The notes below the pieces were generated by a model. The model had not been told where the DNA came from. It ran no database searches and saw only the letters and a program-made list of their open reading frames with translations. From positions 1-20,677 of IMG/VR virus record IMGVR_UViG_3300035670_001447: a DNA stretch of 20,677 bases. The stretch is one strand, 5' to 3'. Each line of letters begins with the position of its first letter. Position 1 is the first letter of the stretch. Source of the DNA: a virus. A program made the position numbers and the translations under genes. Below are positions 18,828 to 20,677 of this stretch, piece after piece.

Positions 18828-20677
18828 ATGTCCGATTTTTATACCAATGTCAGCGTCTCTGGTCGATATATTCTTCTGAGAGGTGTTGAGAATGATAGAA
18901 GGGTCAGACGGAAGGTTGAATTCCGTCCGACCTTTTTTCTTTCCAGCCAAGAGAAAACTGAATACAGAACTCTTGCTGGTGACTATGTAAAACCAATCCA
19001 GCCTGGAACTATCCCAGAATGTCGTGAATTTTTAGAGAGGTACGAGAGTGTCGACAATTTTCCTATTTTTGGGAATAATCGCTATGAGTATGCTTATATT
19101 GCTGATGAGTATCCTGATGATATTCTTTGGGATGTCAGTAAAATACTTATTGCCTATCTTGATATCGAAGTTGGATCCGAAAATGGATTTCCTGAACCAA
19201 GAGATGCAAACGAAGCAATCACCGCAATCTCTATCAAGGTCAAAGGTAATTATTTTGTGTTTGGTTGTGGCGATTATGTCAAGCATCGTGACGACGTGCA
19301 CTATGCAAAGTGCCGAGATGAGTCAGATCTCATACGAAGATTCCTCGACCTATGGTCACGATGGCACCCAGATGTAGTCACTGGATGGAACGTCGAGCAA
19401 TTCGATATTCCCTATCTTGCAAATCGCATCACCAAGATTCTTGGTGAGGATGAAGCCAAGAAACTCTCACCGTGGAATCGTATCAGTAAACGTGAAACGA
19501 CGATGATGAATCGTCCTGTTCAATTCTATGATCTTTCTGGTATTGCGATTCTAGATTACATTCAACTCTATCGCAAGTTCACTTATTCACAGCAAGAGTC
19601 TTATCGTCTTGATAACATTGCTCACGTTGAGTTGGGTGAGAAGAAATTAGATTATTCTGAGTTCGAAACTCTCCATCAACTCTACAAACACGACTATCAA
19701 AAGTTCATTGAGTATAACATCAAGGACGTTGAACTTGTCGAGAAACTCGAAGATAAGATGAAGTTGATTGAGTTGGCTTTGACTCTTGCGTATGATAACA
19801 AAGTCAACTATGATGATGTATTCACGCAAGTACGCATGTGGGATGCTATTGTGTACAACTATCTTCTGCGTAAAAAGATTGTCATCCCGCAGATGTCACG
19901 CAGTACAAAGAGTTCGCAGTACGAAGGTGCATATGTAAAAGATCCCATTTGTGGTATGCATGAATGGGTTGCCTCATTTGATTTGAACAGTCTGTATCCG
20001 CACTTGATCATGCAGTATAATATTTCGATGGAAACACTTGTTGAGCCAGCGAAGTATAATGATAACATGCGTGGCTTTATCAGCAACTGTAATATCAACG
20101 TTGATAATCTACTCAATCAAGAAGTTGATACAAGCATTCTAAAAGATCTTGGCGTTACGGTAACGCCGAATGGTCAGTTGTTCCGCATTCAAGAGCAAGG
20201 TGTGCTGCCTGAGATTATGGATAGCATGTACAAAGATCGTACACGCTATAAGAAGTTGGCACTTGAAGCCAAGAAGAAAATCGAAACTGTTCTTGAAGAT
20301 AAGAATCAGGTTCATTATCTTGAGAAGCAAGTTGCTCGATATAACAATCTTCAGTTGGCAAAGAAGGTTACTCTAAACTCCGCTTACGGTGCACTGGGTA
20401 ATCAATACTTCCGCTTCTTTGATATTCGTATCGCCGAAGGCATTACAACAGCAGGTCAGTTGTCTATTCGTTGGATTGAAAAGAAAATCAACGAGTATAT
20501 GAACAAACTGCTCAAGACCGAAGGTGAAGATTATGTCATTGCTTCGGATACTGACTCAATCTATTTGAACATGGGTCCGCTGATCAAGAAACTTTATCCT
20601 GATACTTCTGACACCAAGAAAGTCATCAAGTTCATGAACAAAGTTTGCGACGATAAGATTCAGCCGTTCATTGATGC
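18828..20677 (+). CDS. 43: Family B DNA polymerase (gp43), 3' partial
   Basis: The frame is open to the right edge: at least 616 aa. The 3'-5' exonuclease site begins with LDIEVGSE (Asp112, Glu114, the same numbers as in T4 gp43), followed by NVEQFDIPYL and YNIKDVEL. Polymerase motif A is SFDLNSLYPHLI (Asp385), motif B is KKVTLNSAYGALGN and motif C is SDTDSIY (Asp574, Asp576). About 280 residues of thumb and the clamp-binding tail lie outside. It replicates the phage genome with gp45 and gp44/62. Its early codons contain a strong terminator hairpin (18902-18938), and motif spacing is shorter than in T4 before motif A. ATG 18828 follows the Sm-like stop by one base. Confidence 0.96.
   Translation, partial: MSDFYTNVSVSGRYILLRGVENDRRVRRKVEFRPTFFLSSQEKTEYRTLAGDYVKPIQPGTIPECREFLERYESVDNFPIFGNNRYEYAYIADEYPDDILWDVSKILIAYLDIEVGSENGFPEPRDANEAITAISIKVKGNYFVFGCGDYVKHRDDVHYAKCRDESDLIRRFLDLWSRWHPDVVTGWNVEQFDIPYLANRITKILGEDEAKKLSPWNRISKRETTMMNRPVQFYDLSGIAILDYIQLYRKFTYSQQESYRLDNIAHVELGEKKLDYSEFETLHQLYKHDYQKFIEYNIKDVELVEKLEDKMKLIELALTLAYDNKVNYDDVFTQVRMWDAIVYNYLLRKKIVIPQMSRSTKSSQYEGAYVKDPICGMHEWVASFDLNSLYPHLIMQYNISMETLVEPAKYNDNMRGFISNCNINVDNLLNQEVDTSILKDLGVTVTPNGQLFRIQEQGVLPEIMDSMYKDRTRYKKLALEAKKKIETVLEDKNQVHYLEKQVARYNNLQLAKKVTLNSAYGALGNQYFRFFDIRIAEGITTAGQLSIRWIEKKINEYMNKLLKTEGEDYVIASDTDSIYLNMGPLIKKLYPDTSDTKKVIKFMNKVCDDKIQPFID
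18902..18938 (+). terminator. Intrinsic-terminator-like hairpin inside gp43 coding region
   Basis: GGTCAGACGGAA (18902-18913) pairs with TTCCGTCCGACC (18921-18932), 12 positions with one A-C mismatch, around a 7-base loop (GGTTGAA), and is followed at once by TTTTTT (18933-18938) and CTTT. It begins about 75 bases after ATG 18828, within codons for VRRKVEFRPTFF, a conserved part of gp43. Confidence 0.72.
20149..20169 (+). repeat. 17-bp palindrome inside gp43
   Basis: GGCGTTAC (20151-20158), a central G, GTAACGCC (20160-20167): a perfect 8-bp hyphenated palindrome that extends by a T-G and a T-A pair. It lies in codons of DLGVTVTPNG. It resembles a protein-binding palindrome or small hairpin; no U-tract. 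Confidence 0.6.

Noticed and set aside
1-20677. CRISPR array, insertion sequence, integrase or attachment site
   Set aside because: No regularly spaced repeats, transposase or integrase motifs, or terminal inverted repeats with target duplications were seen.

Overview
The window is a stretch of a T4-like myovirus (class Caudoviricetes). All supported genes lie on the + strand, packed end to end with short overlaps (ATGA, TAATG, GTGA). The diagnostic set is the T4 replication order: gp1-like dNMP kinase, sliding clamp gp45, DsbA-like DNA-binding protein, clamp loader gp44, clamp loader gp62, translational repressor RegA and, after an insertion of nucleotide-metabolism and small genes, B-family DNA polymerase gp43, which runs off the right edge. 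The host is not identified. A DUF1289 gene, an Hsp20, a Tat-type signal and sigma70-like promoters suggest a proteobacterium (inference).

Layout. (1) 1-4504: a predicted DNA base hypermodification block: TET/JBP-type 2-oxoglutarate/Fe(II) dioxygenase (5' end outside the window), class II glutamine amidotransferase, amidoligase, GNAT acyltransferase, a helical-domain protein of the 5-hmdU DNA kinase / alpha-glutamyl-putrescinyl-thymine pyrophosphorylase clade 2 type, and a separate P-loop 5-hmdU-kinase-like protein. A GT-A glycosyltransferase follows (4507-5322). (2) 5340-9703: replication core, interrupted between the clamp and clamp loader by a NUMOD3/zinc-finger homing-endonuclease-like gene with its own T4-type late promoter and by a small Tat-signal protein. 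(3) 9707-11328: dUTPase, Hsp20 and dCMP deaminase. (4) 11437-15255: about 16 small genes, several previously easy to miss (59, 38, 55, 59 and 29 aa), with three promoter candidates. (5) 15258-18141: FkbM-type methyltransferase, GT2, a second SAM methyltransferase and a GT-A-like protein, probably a glycan-building cassette. (6) 18134-20677: two small genes, an Sm-like protein and gp43.

How it fits together. The first block can be read as a pathway: the dioxygenase hydroxylates the 5-methyl of thymine (or 5-methylcytosine) in phage DNA; the P-loop and helical proteins activate the hydroxymethyl group and replace it with a nucleophile; GAT-II plus amidoligase plus GNAT build or amidate/acylate the side chain; a glycosyltransferase may decorate it. 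The dCMP deaminase, dUTPase and dNMP kinase feed deoxynucleotides to the clamp/clamp-loader/polymerase machinery. The final base cannot be deduced from sequence.

The most unusual non-coding signals are two identically phased sigma70-like promoters (66 bp from a shared 15-bp upstream box to ATG) that would give leaderless mRNAs; a textbook terminator hairpin inside the 5' coding region of gp43; a perfect 14-bp inverted repeat inside the dCMP deaminase gene; and a 71-nt tRNA-like or branched structure after the DsbA-like gene. No gene-free stretch exceeds 300 bases; the longest are 6909-7066 and 11329-11436.
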